Positions 1-7,647 of a stretch of 64,000 nucleotides of DNA are shown here, piece by piece. The first letter of the stretch is position 1. The number at the start of each line of letters is the position of its first letter. A model generated the notes under the pieces. It saw only the letters and a program-made list of their open reading frames with translations. It was not told the origin of the DNA and did no database searches. A program made the translations under genes and the position numbers. This DNA is from an uncultured Bacteroides sp. (GTDB lineage: Bacteria; Bacteroidota; Bacteroidia; Bacteroidales; Bacteroidaceae): contig NZ_OY782578.1 of assembly GCF_963677945.1 (NCBI RefSeq), forward strand, positions 1,922,001-1,986,000, given 5' to 3'.

Positions 1-1
1 A

Positions 2-502
2 TCAGGAGATGTTAAAGCATTCTCCAGATTATACGATTTGCACGTGAATATGCTTTTTAATTATGGTTGTCGCCTGACCACAGATAAAGAGCTTTTAAAA
101 GACTGCATTCACGATGTCTTTATTAAGATCTTTAGTAAACGCGAAGATCTTAGTGAAATAGCAAATTTTAAATCATATCTATTCATTTCACTGAAAAATA
201 AATTGTGCGATGAGAGCCGCAAAAGAATTAATTACTCAGATCAGGCTGTTGAGGAATTAAATCCAGTGGCTTCAGAAAATGTGGAAGACGACTATATTAA
301 CTTTGAGATGGATTGTGTCTCAAATGAAAAGGTGAAATTCCTTTTAAATCAGCTTCCACCAAGACAAAAAGAGGCTCTGACACTGTATTATATAGAAGAA
401 AAAAAGTATGAGGATATTTGTGTGTTGATGGACATGAATTACCAGTCAGTGCGAAATTTAATTCATCGTGGAATATTAAAACTCAGAAGTATTGCTGTTT
501 AA
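2..502 (+). CDS. ECF-type RNA polymerase sigma-70 factor (5' end outside window)
   Basis: The reading frame is open from base 2, so the true start lies left of the window. The first visible residues (SGDVKAFSRLYDLHV) are the usual start of sigma region 2 in Bacteroidetes ECF factors. Region 2 follows (DCIHDVFIKIF), then a linker and region 4 with a helix-turn-helix near the C-terminus (LPPRQKEALTLYYIEEKKY, then YQSVRNLIHRGILKLRS). Such factors direct RNA polymerase to a few promoters, often of SusC/SusD loci, and are held by a FecR-type anti-sigma protein. A FecR-like ORF follows 78 bp downstream. No SusC/SusD pair lies next to it on this side, so its target is unknown. Confidence 0.93.
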   Translation, partial: SGDVKAFSRLYDLHVNMLFNYGCRLTTDKELLKDCIHDVFIKIFSKREDLSEIANFKSYLFISLKNKLCDESRKRINYSDQAVEELNPVASENVEDDYINFEMDCVSNEKVKFLLNQLPPRQKEALTLYYIEEKKYEDICVLMDMNYQSVRNLIHRGILKLRSIAV

Positions 503-580
503 TATATTTTTATAGAATATAATGAGTACAACTTCTCTCTTTATTCGTTTTTTTATTATATCAATAAATTATATGATAAA

Positions 581-841
581 GTGGGAAAAGATAAACTTAA
601 CAATATAGAAGACTTCTTAACAAATGATAGTTTTATTTGTTATGTTTTCGAGCAGACTTCTTCATTGAAGAAGTATTGGGATGATTATTTTAAATGTAAT
701 CCCGAAAAGGAATCTTTGGCACGGAATGCGAGACAGATACTCTTAAATGAGGATGATAAGCCGGGCATTAGTTCCACAGAAAAGGAGGAATTGAAACAAA
801 GGATTCTTTCTACAGTAATGAAGGTTAATAGTTATAAATAG
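581..841 (+). CDS. short FecR-like anti-sigma domain protein, no membrane or periplasmic part
   Basis: This 86-residue ORF has a GTG start; no in-frame ATG exists between it and the sigma gene stop. Residues 10-55 (EDFLTNDSFICYVFEQ, YWDDYFKCNPEKESLARNAR) match the N-terminal cytoplasmic domain of Bacteroidetes FecR anti-sigma proteins, which normally run to about 300-400 residues with one membrane segment and a periplasmic signal-sensing part. Here the frame ends after the first domain and nothing FecR-like follows before the terminator. It is either a remnant of a deleted FecR gene or a free cytoplasmic anti-sigma domain. The family assignment rests on a short stretch. Confidence 0.65.
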   Translation: MGKDKLNNIEDFLTNDSFICYVFEQTSSLKKYWDDYFKCNPEKESLARNARQILLNEDDKPGISSTEKEELKQRILSTVMKVNSYK

Positions 842-858
842 GATTTAGTTTAAGGGGG

Positions 859-905
859 GGAATGACCTGATGTTTGATTTAAAAATCATGCATCGGGTCA
901 TTTTG
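859..905. terminator. hairpin terminator between the FecR-like gene and mazG
   Basis: Bases 861-872 (AATGACCTGATG) pair with 891-902 (CATCGGGTCATT) with one G-U pair. An inner stem TGATTT/AAATCA extends it to a nearly continuous hairpin, followed by TTTTG. The flanking genes converge, so it may serve both strands. Confidence 0.7.
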
Positions 906-920
906 TTTTATATATTAATG

Positions 921-1706
921 TTATAATCCTTTTTTCTTTGCCTCGATCCAGTATTTATCCATCTCTTCAAGAGACATATCTTTCAGATTATGACCTTGTT
1001 TTATGGTATTTTCTTCCAGATAAGTAAATCGACGGATAAATTTATGGTTAGTACGCTCAAGTGCATTATCGGGATTTATTCCGTAAAGACGGGCTGCATT
1101 GATAATGCTGAAGAGTAAATCACCCAATTCTGCTTCCATTTTATCTTTATCCATAGATGAAATTTCGGTTTGTAGTTCATCAAATTCTTCTTTTACCTTA
1201 TCCCATACCTGCTCTTTCTTTTCCCAGTCGAATCCTACATTTCGTGCTTTATCTTGAATTCTATATGCTTTGATTAGCGATGGGAGAGAGGCTGGTACTC
1301 CACTTAGAACCGATTTATTGCCACCTTTTTCCTTTAATTTAAGCTGTTCCCAGTTTTGTGAAACCTGTCCGGATGTTTCTGCAACTGCATCACCAAATAC
1401 GTGCGGATGACGAAAGATAAGTTTTTCACACAATCTGTCGCAAACGTCTTTTATGTCAAAGTCATCCGTTTCGGATGCTATTTTTGAATAAAATGCAACA
1501 TGAAGCAATACATCTCCCAGCTCTTTGCAAGTCTCTTTTTTGTCGCCTTTCATCAAAGCATCACTTAATTCGTAAACTTCCTCAATTGTATTTGCCCTTA
1601 AGCTTTCGTTTGTTTGTTTCCTGTCCCAGGGGCATTTTACACGAAGTTCATCAAGGATATCCAGAAAGCGGCCAAAGGCTTCCATTTGTTCTTTTCTAGT
1701 ATGCAT
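921..1706 (-). CDS. mazG: nucleoside triphosphate pyrophosphohydrolase MazG
   Basis: MazG hydrolyses (d)NTPs to NMPs plus pyrophosphate and cleans the nucleotide pool in the cytoplasm. The 261-residue length is normal for the two-domain form. The N-terminal domain has the metal-binding pattern (TIEEVYELSDAL, then KELGDVLLHVAFYSKIA). The second domain repeats it (KEEFDELQTEI, ELGDLLFSIINAARL). The tract KCPWDRKQTNESL near residue 25 is characteristic of MazG. On the minus strand a TACTTTTG -7-like element lies at 1731-1738. It is divergent from valS. Confidence 0.96.
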   Translation of the reverse strand: MHTRKEQMEAFGRFLDILDELRVKCPWDRKQTNESLRANTIEEVYELSDALMKGDKKETCKELGDVLLHVAFYSKIASETDDFDIKDVCDRLCEKLIFRHPHVFGDAVAETSGQVSQNWEQLKLKEKGGNKSVLSGVPASLPSLIKAYRIQDKARNVGFDWEKKEQVWDKVKEEFDELQTEISSMDKDKMEAELGDLLFSIINAARLYGINPDNALERTNHKFIRRFTYLEENTIKQGHNLKDMSLEEMDKYWIEAKKKGL

Positions 1707-1772
1707 GTCTGTTATTCTTTAAATCAAGAGCAAAAGTAGCTATTTCTTTCGCAGTTAATCGTCTTTTTTTAT

Positions 1773-1780
1773 TAATTTTG
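1773..1780 (+). promoter_or_regulatory. possible -7 element for valS
   Basis: TAATTTTG fits the Bacteroides -7 consensus TAnnTTTG and sits 40 bp before the valS start. The upstream -33 element is weak (TTTC about 22 bp upstream), so this is only a suggestion. Confidence 0.35.
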
Positions 1781-1820
1781 CGGGCAATATTCAATGAATT
1801 AATAAATTATCAAATATAAT

Positions 1821-4451
1821 ATGGAATTAGCAAGTAAGTACAACCCCGCTGATGTTGAGGATAAATGGTACCAGTATTGGCTGGATAACAAATTATTTAG
1901 TTCAAAACCTGATGGTCGTGAACCATATACAGTTGTGATTCCTCCTCCTAACGTGACAGGTGTACTGCATATGGGGCACATGCTGAACAATACTATTCAG
2001 GATATTCTTGTTCGTCGTGCACGTATGGAAGGAAAAAATGCTTGCTGGGTGCCGGGTACCGACCATGCTTCTATTGCTACAGAGGCAAAGGTTGTTAATA
2101 AACTGGCTTCCGAAGGAATTAAAAAGACAGATCTTACCCGTGACGAGTTTCTTAAACATGCATGGGCATGGACAGATAAACATGGTGGCATCATTCTTGA
2201 ACAGTTGAAAAAGCTGGGTGCTTCTTGTGATTGGGATCGTACAGCGTTTACAATGGACGAATCACGTTCAGAAAGCGTACTTAAAGTCTTTGTAGATCTT
2301 TATAATAAAGGCTTGATTTACCGTGGTGTTCGTATGGTAAACTGGGATCCGAAAGCATTGACAGCTTTGTCTGATGAAGAAGTTATCTATAAGGAAGAAC
2401 ATAGCAAATTATTCTATCTCCGCTACATGATTGAAGGCGAAGATAACAAGTATATCGTAGTAGCTACAACTCGTCCTGAAACTATCCTTGGCGATAGCGC
2501 TGTTTGTGTAAATCCTAACGATCCACGTTACAGCTACCTGAAAGATAAGAAAGTAATTGTTCCTTTGGTGAACCGTGCTGTTCCAATCATTATGGATGAT
2601 TATGTAGACATCGAGTTTGGTACAGGATGCTTGAAAGTAACTCCTGCTCATGATGTAAACGACTATATGTTGGGAGAGAAATATAATCTTCAGACAATAG
2701 ATATTTTCAATCCGGATGGAACTATCAGTGAAGCTGGTGGCATGTACATTGGAATGGATCGTTTCGATGTTCGCGAGCAGATTTCTAAGGATCTTGCTGC
2801 TGCGGGATTGCTTGAAAAGGAAGAAGCTTATGATAATAAAGTTGGTTACTCAGAACGTACAAATGTGGTAATTGAACCTAAGCTGTCTATGCAATGGTTC
2901 CTGAAGATGACCGATTTGTCAAAACCTGCTTTAGACGCAGTTATGAACGATGATATTAAGTTCCATCCTGCTAAATTCAAAAACACATACCGTCACTGGA
3001 TGGAGAATGTGAAGGACTGGTGTATTTCCCGTCAGTTATGGTGGGGACATCGTATCCCTGCTTACTTCCTTCCAAAAGGTGGCTTTGTAGTTGCTGCTTC
3101 TGAAGAAGAAGCTTTGGAATTGGCTCGTACAAAGACTGGTGATGCTAACTTGCAACTATCTGACCTTCGTCAGGATGAAGATTGCCTTGATACCTGGTTC
3201 TCTTCATGGTTATGGCCAATCTCTTTGTTTGATGGTATTAATAACCCAGATAACGAAGAAATAAACTACTATTATCCAACAAGTGATCTTGTAACTGGTC
3301 CGGATATTATTTTCTTCTGGGTAGCCCGTATGATTATTGCTGGTTATGAATACAAACAAGAATTGCCATTCAAGAATGTTTATTTCACAGGTATTGTTCG
3401 CGATAAGTTAGGACGTAAGATGTCTAAGTCATTGGGTAACTCGCCTGATCCGCTTGATTTGATCGCTAAATTCGGTGCCGATGGTGTTCGTATGGGGATG
3501 ATGCTTGCTGCTCCTGCAGGAAACGATATTCTGTTTGATGACCAGTTGTGTGAACAAGGACGTAACTTCAATAATAAGATATGGAATGCTTTCCGTTTGA
3601 TTAAAGGATGGGAAGTAGACGAAACAATTGCTCCTTCTGAAGCTGCTACATTGGCTGCTGATTGGTTCCAGAATGTAATGACCAAGGCTATTGCAGAAGT
3701 AGAAGACTTGTTCTCTAAATACCGCTTGTCGGAAGCTTTGATGGTTGTTTATAAACTATTCTGGGATGAATTCTCATCTTGGTATCTGGAATTGATTAAA
3801 CCTGCTTATGGCGCTCCAATTGATGGAAAAACTTATGCGGTTACTTTGAAATTCTTCGATGATCTGCTTAGACTGCTTCACCCATTCATGCCATTTATCA
3901 CAGAAGAGTTGTGGCAATGTCTGACTGAGCGTAAGGATGGAGAAAGCTTGATGAACCAAACTCTTCCTTCTTATGCTGCAGCTAATGAAGCTACATTAAG
4001 CTCATTTGAAGCTACGAAAGAAGTTATTGCGGGTGTTCGTACCATACGTATGCAAAAGAACATTGCTCAGAAGAATCAGCTTGAACTTGAAATAATTGGA
4101 GAGAACCCTGTTGAATACTGGACTCCGGCTATTTCCAAGATGTGTAATCTGTCTTCTTTAAAATCAGTTGAAGAGAAATCTGCCGGTGCTGCTTCGTTTA
4201 TAGTTGGTACAACAGAATATGCTGTGCCATTGGGTGACATGATTGATGTTGCTGCCGAAATTGAAAAGCTGAAAGCCGACCTGAAGTATCAGGAAGGATT
4301 TTTGCAATCGGTTCTTAAGAAACTAAGCAATGAGAGGTTTGTGAACAATGCTCCTGCTGCTGTAATTGAAATGGAGCGTAAGAAACAAGCGGATGCTGAG
4401 AGTATTATTAAATCTCTCAAGGAAAGTATTGAAGGATTCGAGAATAAATAG
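1821..4451 (+). CDS. valS: valine--tRNA ligase
   Basis: Class I aminoacyl-tRNA synthetase that charges tRNA-Val in the cytoplasm and edits mischarged threonine. The 876 residues are typical. The HIGH-type motif is in [15 protein letters not shown] near residue 45, the CP1 editing domain occupies about 180-400 ([13 protein letters not shown]), the KMSKS loop is [15 protein letters not shown] near 535, and an anticodon-binding domain follows. The last about 70 residues form the valyl-specific coiled-coil arm that contacts tRNA. The gene stands alone, with its own terminator 40 bp downstream. Confidence 0.98.
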   Translation: MELASKYNPADVEDKWYQYWLDNKLFSSKPDGREPYTVVIPPPNVTGVLHMGHMLNNTIQDILVRRARMEGKNACWVPGTDHASIATEAKVVNKLASEGIKKTDLTRDEFLKHAWAWTDKHGGIILEQLKKLGASCDWDRTAFTMDESRSESVLKVFVDLYNKGLIYRGVRMVNWDPKALTALSDEEVIYKEEHSKLFYLRYMIEGEDNKYIVVATTRPETILGDSAVCVNPNDPRYSYLKDKKVIVPLVNRAVPIIMDDYVDIEFGTGCLKVTPAHDVNDYMLGEKYNLQTIDIFNPDGTISEAGGMYIGMDRFDVREQISKDLAAAGLLEKEEAYDNKVGYSERTNVVIEPKLSMQWFLKMTDLSKPALDAVMNDDIKFHPAKFKNTYRHWMENVKDWCISRQLWWGHRIPAYFLPKGGFVVAASEEEALELARTKTGDANLQLSDLRQDEDCLDTWFSSWLWPISLFDGINNPDNEEINYYYPTSDLVTGPDIIFFWVARMIIAGYEYKQELPFKNVYFTGIVRDKLGRKMSKSLGNSPDPLDLIAKFGADGVRMGMMLAAPAGNDILFDDQLCEQGRNFNNKIWNAFRLIKGWEVDETIAPSEAATLAADWFQNVMTKAIAEVEDLFSKYRLSEALMVVYKLFWDEFSSWYLELIKPAYGAPIDGKTYAVTLKFFDDLLRLLHPFMPFITEELWQCLTERKDGESLMNQTLPSYAAANEATLSSFEATKEVIAGVRTIRMQKNIAQKNQLELEIIGENPVEYWTPAISKMCNLSSLKSVEEKSAGAASFIVGTTEYAVPLGDMIDVAAEIEKLKADLKYQEGFLQSVLKKLSNERFVNNAPAAVIEMERKKQADAESIIKSLKESIEGFENK

Positions 4452-4490
4452 CAATATGCGATATATAAAGTTATTATAGCTTTAATAAAT

Positions 4491-4526
4491 AAAAAAGAGG
4501 ATGGCTTTTAGTCATCCTCTTTTTTA
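4491..4526 (+). terminator. intrinsic terminator of valS
   Basis: AAAAAAGAGGATG at 4491-4503 pairs with CATCCTCTTTTTT at 4513-4525 around a short loop. The stem ends in a T-run and has an A-run in front. Confidence 0.9.
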
Positions 4527-4638
4527 CTTTTATAAGCCCAGCAATCTGACTGAGATTCGATAATAGTTTTTATCCTGTGGCATGTGACTGGATAGATTTA
4601 ATTTTGAGTATATTTGTTGAATATATTAATTTGAAGAG

Positions 4639-5190
4639 ATGGAACATTATACTAAAAAGAAAGAATATACTATGAGTCCGGCAAAAGCAAATATTCTTTC
4701 ATTCTGTTTTTTTATTCCGGCAGTGTTGGTTACATGGTTACCCTATGCTCTGATTTGGAGAGTGAGTTTCTTTAAACCGGAGTATGCTAAAACTTTTCTC
4801 TTTGGGCTTATTATTTGCATGATAATGTCTGTGATGAGTATTATATTGCATGAGCTGATTCATGGTCTGTGCTGGACTCTTTTTGCTCCCAATGGATGGA
4901 AAAGTATTCGATTTGGTATTATCTGGAAATCGCTTCTTCCTTATTGTCACTGCGTAGAGTCATTAACAGTTAAACAATATCGAATAGGTTTATTAATGCC
5001 TACTATTTTTTTGGGACTATTACCTATCGTTTACGGATTAATAACAGGTTCTTTCTTTGCTCTTTTTTATGGTTATATAATGTTGCTTGCAGGAAGTGGT
5101 GATTTGCTTATTTTGGGAATGATGCGTCATCTTAGTGGCAATACTCGTATAAAAGATCATCCTTCTAAAGTTGGATTTATTGTTGAATAG
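4639..5190 (+). CDS. DUF3267 integral membrane putative zinc metalloprotease
   Basis: A 183-residue protein with about four hydrophobic segments. The zinc-binding HExxH is HELIH at residues 71-75, inside a membrane-associated helix (IILHELIHG), as in the DUF3267 family of putative zincin peptidases related to site-2 proteases. A PY-x-HC-x-E stretch (residues 110-116) may supply a further ligand. The substrate is unknown. It is a single gene, with a possible -7 element TATATTTG at 4609-4616. The family call is fairly safe; proteolytic activity is inferred from the motif alone. Confidence 0.8.
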   Translation: MEHYTKKKEYTMSPAKANILSFCFFIPAVLVTWLPYALIWRVSFFKPEYAKTFLFGLIICMIMSVMSIILHELIHGLCWTLFAPNGWKSIRFGIIWKSLLPYCHCVESLTVKQYRIGLLMPTIFLGLLPIVYGLITGSFFALFYGYIMLLAGSGDLLILGMMRHLSGNTRIKDHPSKVGFIVE

Positions 5191-5475
5191 TATGAAGAGT
5201 ACTTATTTCAGTTTGGCATAGCACAAAAGCTATTATTATGTAATATGTGATTTTATTTTATCTGGAATTATTGGTGTATAATTTCAAATTATTCGTCAAT
5301 AAATAAAATCCATAGGCGAATGGCTGAAAGTTATTGGAGAATAATGTTTCAAACTCCCGCCTGCTTTTTTTTGAAAGCCGGCGGGAGTTTGATCAACATC
5401 CGGTTACGTTTTAGAAAAGGCAGGCGGGATGTTTTTACATTGTACTTTTGCATGATCTTATAGAAAAACGAAAAT
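5191..5475. other. intergenic stretch with competing GC-rich hairpins
   Basis: No gene seen. CAAACTCCCGCC (5350-5361) pairs perfectly with GGCGGGAGTTTG (5380-5391), with an inner GCTTT/AAAGC stem. Part of the same left arm, TCCCGCCTGC (5355-5364), is also exactly complementary to GCAGGCGGGA (5420-5429), which is followed by TGTTTTT. The two pairings exclude each other. The first 150 bases show nothing notable. Confidence 0.6.
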
Positions 5476-5793
5476 CATCCCTCACTCCCTCACTTTTTCT
5501 TGTAATGCATTAAAATATAGCGTATTATTTAGTGATGGTAGAGTTTTGAACCATCATCAAACCCTCACTTTTTGGTGCATCCCTCACCTTTTCGAGTTGT
5601 TTTTATCCAAATAGAATCAAACTCAACGATATTGTTGTTCAGGATAAATAAGCCCGAAATCTACTGAATGTGATCCAAAAGGTGAGGGTTCATGCCTTTT
5701 GGTGATGGTTTGGTGATGGTAAAAATCAATCCTTCACCTTATAATTAGTTGTTGTCTAGCTTGTTAGGCAAAATGGTGAGGGAGTGAGGTATG
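5476..5793. repeat. 318-bp imperfect palindromic intergenic element (copy A, complete)
   Basis: The outer 18 bases at 5476-5493 (CATCCCTCACTCCCTCAC) match the reverse complement of 5776-5793 at 17 of 18 positions. Inside, the left half carries CCATCATCAAACCCTCAC and GCATCCCTCACCTTTT. The right half carries the corresponding complements (AAAAGGTGAGGGTTCATGCC, TTTTGGTGATGGTTTGG), so the whole unit is one large, diverged inverted repeat built from CCTCAC/GTGAGG blocks. It contains no significant ORF. A second, left-half-only copy lies at 43822-43935. Confidence 0.8.
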
Positions 5794-5796
5794 AAA

Positions 5797-5825
5797 CAAA
5801 AAAAGCACCTCTATGGGTGCCCTTT
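5797..5825 (-). terminator. terminator of the acidic hypothetical gene
   Basis: Read on the minus strand: GCACC, loop CATAGA, GGTGC, then seven T. It lies about 25 bp after the stop of the gene at 5849-6295. Confidence 0.85.
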
Positions 5826-5848
5826 TCAATTATATTCTTAACTGAGAA

Positions 5849-6295
5849 TTAAATTTCCAGTAGTTTTTTTAAGAATTCATCCAATTCTTCATCCAGTCCT
5901 TTTAGAAGTTCATCGTTGACTAATACGGTGTCGTCGTCCATCAGCAAAAGGTCTGTAATGGTCTCTTTTTCTTCGTCAACAAGAACAACCGAATAAGGTT
6001 TTAGCAGAGTAAGATTATCAAATATTCCCGCTTCCTTTAATTTGTTAAGCGTAGCGCGGAGAATACGTTCTACGTTCTGAGAAAAATCTTCAGTATCATT
6101 TTCTACCCATTCTTCAACTATAACTTTAGATAGTTCTTCCTCGTCATCATTGAATATGCATAATTCTCCTGAATCTTGTTTAGGAAGTATATGAATATCT
6201 GTAACAATAGTTTGTTCATCATTTCCGGCAAATTGGCAGATAGCCTCTTTTATTGCCGACTCTATAAGGGATTGCGATTGTGCACTTAATTTCAT
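5849..6295 (-). CDS. conserved hypothetical acidic protein
   Basis: 148 residues, very rich in Asp and Glu (about one residue in four), with no signal peptide or membrane segment, so probably cytoplasmic. I do not recognise a named domain. The N-terminal half (residues 5-95) looks like an alpha/beta fold. The C-terminal part is helical with an acidic tail (ELLKGLDEELDEFLKKLLE). On the minus strand TACTTTTG at 6329-6336 fits a -7 element 34 bp before the start. It has its own promoter and terminator and is transcribed alone. No function can be assigned. Confidence 0.75.
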   Translation of the reverse strand: MKLSAQSQSLIESAIKEAICQFAGNDEQTIVTDIHILPKQDSGELCIFNDDEEELSKVIVEEWVENDTEDFSQNVERILRATLNKLKEAGIFDNLTLLKPYSVVLVDEEKETITDLLLMDDDTVLVNDELLKGLDEELDEFLKKLLEI

Positions 6296-6367
6296 ATATA
6301 GATAAATTTATCTTTTCAGTATTTTACCCAAAAGTACAAAAAAAAATTAATCATGCTATAAAATCTA

Positions 6368-7462
6368 TTAAAAATTGCCATTAAAACGTTCCATTTGCAG
6401 ATTTAATGTTTGTATAGCATTCATTCTTTCTTTCAGTATCAATAAATACCTTGTAATAATAATATAATCTTGTGAATCGTTACTATTGAGTCGGGTTGTT
6501 TTCTCTTCACCAATCTTTCCTTTTTTGTTTTCTTTTTCCCGGATTATTTTATCAGCTTTTTCAGCCCATTCTATTGCTAGCTCAATTTTATCCTGTAATT
6601 CGTAATATAAAGCAATATTAAAGGCTGTTCGCATCTTTATTTTTTTGCTTTTCTTTTCGTATGCAGTTTGCCATAATTTTAATGCATCGTCCCATGAACC
6701 TTCACGAACAAGTGCACCCCCATCCCTTAACTCAAGACATCCGGAAGTGTAGTAAAATCTGTTAGCTTTCTCCCATCTTGGTAAAATAACTTTTGTTGGT
6801 AGTTCTCCGGCAAATGCAGAAGCTTCTTTTATCAGTGAATCTTTGGTTATCAGATTTTTTTCTGCTATAGCTGGAGATAGGCCATATCCATCCCAAAATA
6901 TCTTATCCTCAGGATAAACAATAAAAAGTGGTTTCACACGAGATGGAAGATATACTTTTATCGTTGGTGCAACTGTAGCATCAATGGTGCTTCGGAATAT
7001 ATTATCAAGAAAGTAGGTTCTCTGGTCTGTTTTTATCGTAACGTTTTCTACAGAAAAAAGCATGTCTACTCCAAGATCTGATGTTAATTTCTTAACTTCA
7101 TTTTGTGATAATTCAGACTCTCGTGGCAATAGATCTTTCTCTCTCAAGGCTGAGTCACAGATTAACACTTCATTGAAAAAGTTTGCTGCTGCTACATTTT
7201 CTGCAAAAGTTTCGGAAGCTAATTTAGCATTCCCTTGAAATGTGGATTTTGTACTTATAAGCTGGTTTAATTCTCCTCTTTCTTCAGTTGCTATAGTTTC
7301 CTTGTCGGTAATTGTGTTATTGACGATTGCAACAGTTTTTATATCCTTAGGAAAGCTTACTTTTGCAGGCTCAAGATTGTCAATAGATATCTGACTGATG
7401 GATACACATGAGCAAACTAATAATGAAAGAAGAACAGGAGTGATATAATGGAATTTTGTCAT
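6368..7462 (-). CDS. DUF6340-type lipoprotein with TPR-like region
   Basis: 364 residues starting with a lipoprotein signal (LLSLLVCSC, lipid-modified Cys near residue 19). The early block VSFPKDIKTVAIVNNT is typical of Bacteroidales DUF6340 lipoproteins. Residues about 235-310 form helical pairs with a TPR look (WDDALKLWQTAYEKKSKK, FNIALYYELQDKIELAIEWA). It is probably exported to the periplasm or outer membrane. No catalytic motif is seen and the function is unknown. The gene is separate from its neighbours. The DUF number is from memory. Confidence 0.75.
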   Translation of the reverse strand: MTKFHYITPVLLSLLVCSCVSISQISIDNLEPAKVSFPKDIKTVAIVNNTITDKETIATEERGELNQLISTKSTFQGNAKLASETFAENVAAANFFNEVLICDSALREKDLLPRESELSQNEVKKLTSDLGVDMLFSVENVTIKTDQRTYFLDNIFRSTIDATVAPTIKVYLPSRVKPLFIVYPEDKIFWDGYGLSPAIAEKNLITKDSLIKEASAFAGELPTKVILPRWEKANRFYYTSGCLELRDGGALVREGSWDDALKLWQTAYEKKSKKIKMRTAFNIALYYELQDKIELAIEWAEKADKIIREKENKKGKIGEEKTTRLNSNDSQDYIIITRYLLILKERMNAIQTLNLQMERFNGNF

Positions 7463-7576
7463 AGCCTTTTCTACTTAAGTTAGTCAACAAAAATACAATA
7501 TTTATCTATAAATTAAAGTTAAATGTCTTATTTTGTTTTGTTTCTTTATAGCAGAATAGTCTCATTGGAGAGATAT

Positions 7577-7617
7577 AAAAAAGTGGGGTTGTCCAAAATA
7601 CTTGGACAACCCCACTT
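7577..7617 (-). terminator. terminator of the PpiD/SurA-like gene
   Basis: A perfect 16-bp inverted repeat (7581-7596 with 7602-7617, loop AATAC) is followed on the minus strand by TTTT. It lies about 30 bp after the stop at 7648. Confidence 0.9.
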
Positions 7618-7647
7618 AAATTCTATTATATAATTTATTGTCGGTTT

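Noticed and set aside
5476-5793. Possible CRISPR array because of repeated CCTCAC/GTGAGG blocks
   Set aside because: The blocks are short, irregularly spaced and arranged as one inverted repeat. There are no uniform repeats or spacers and no cas genes.
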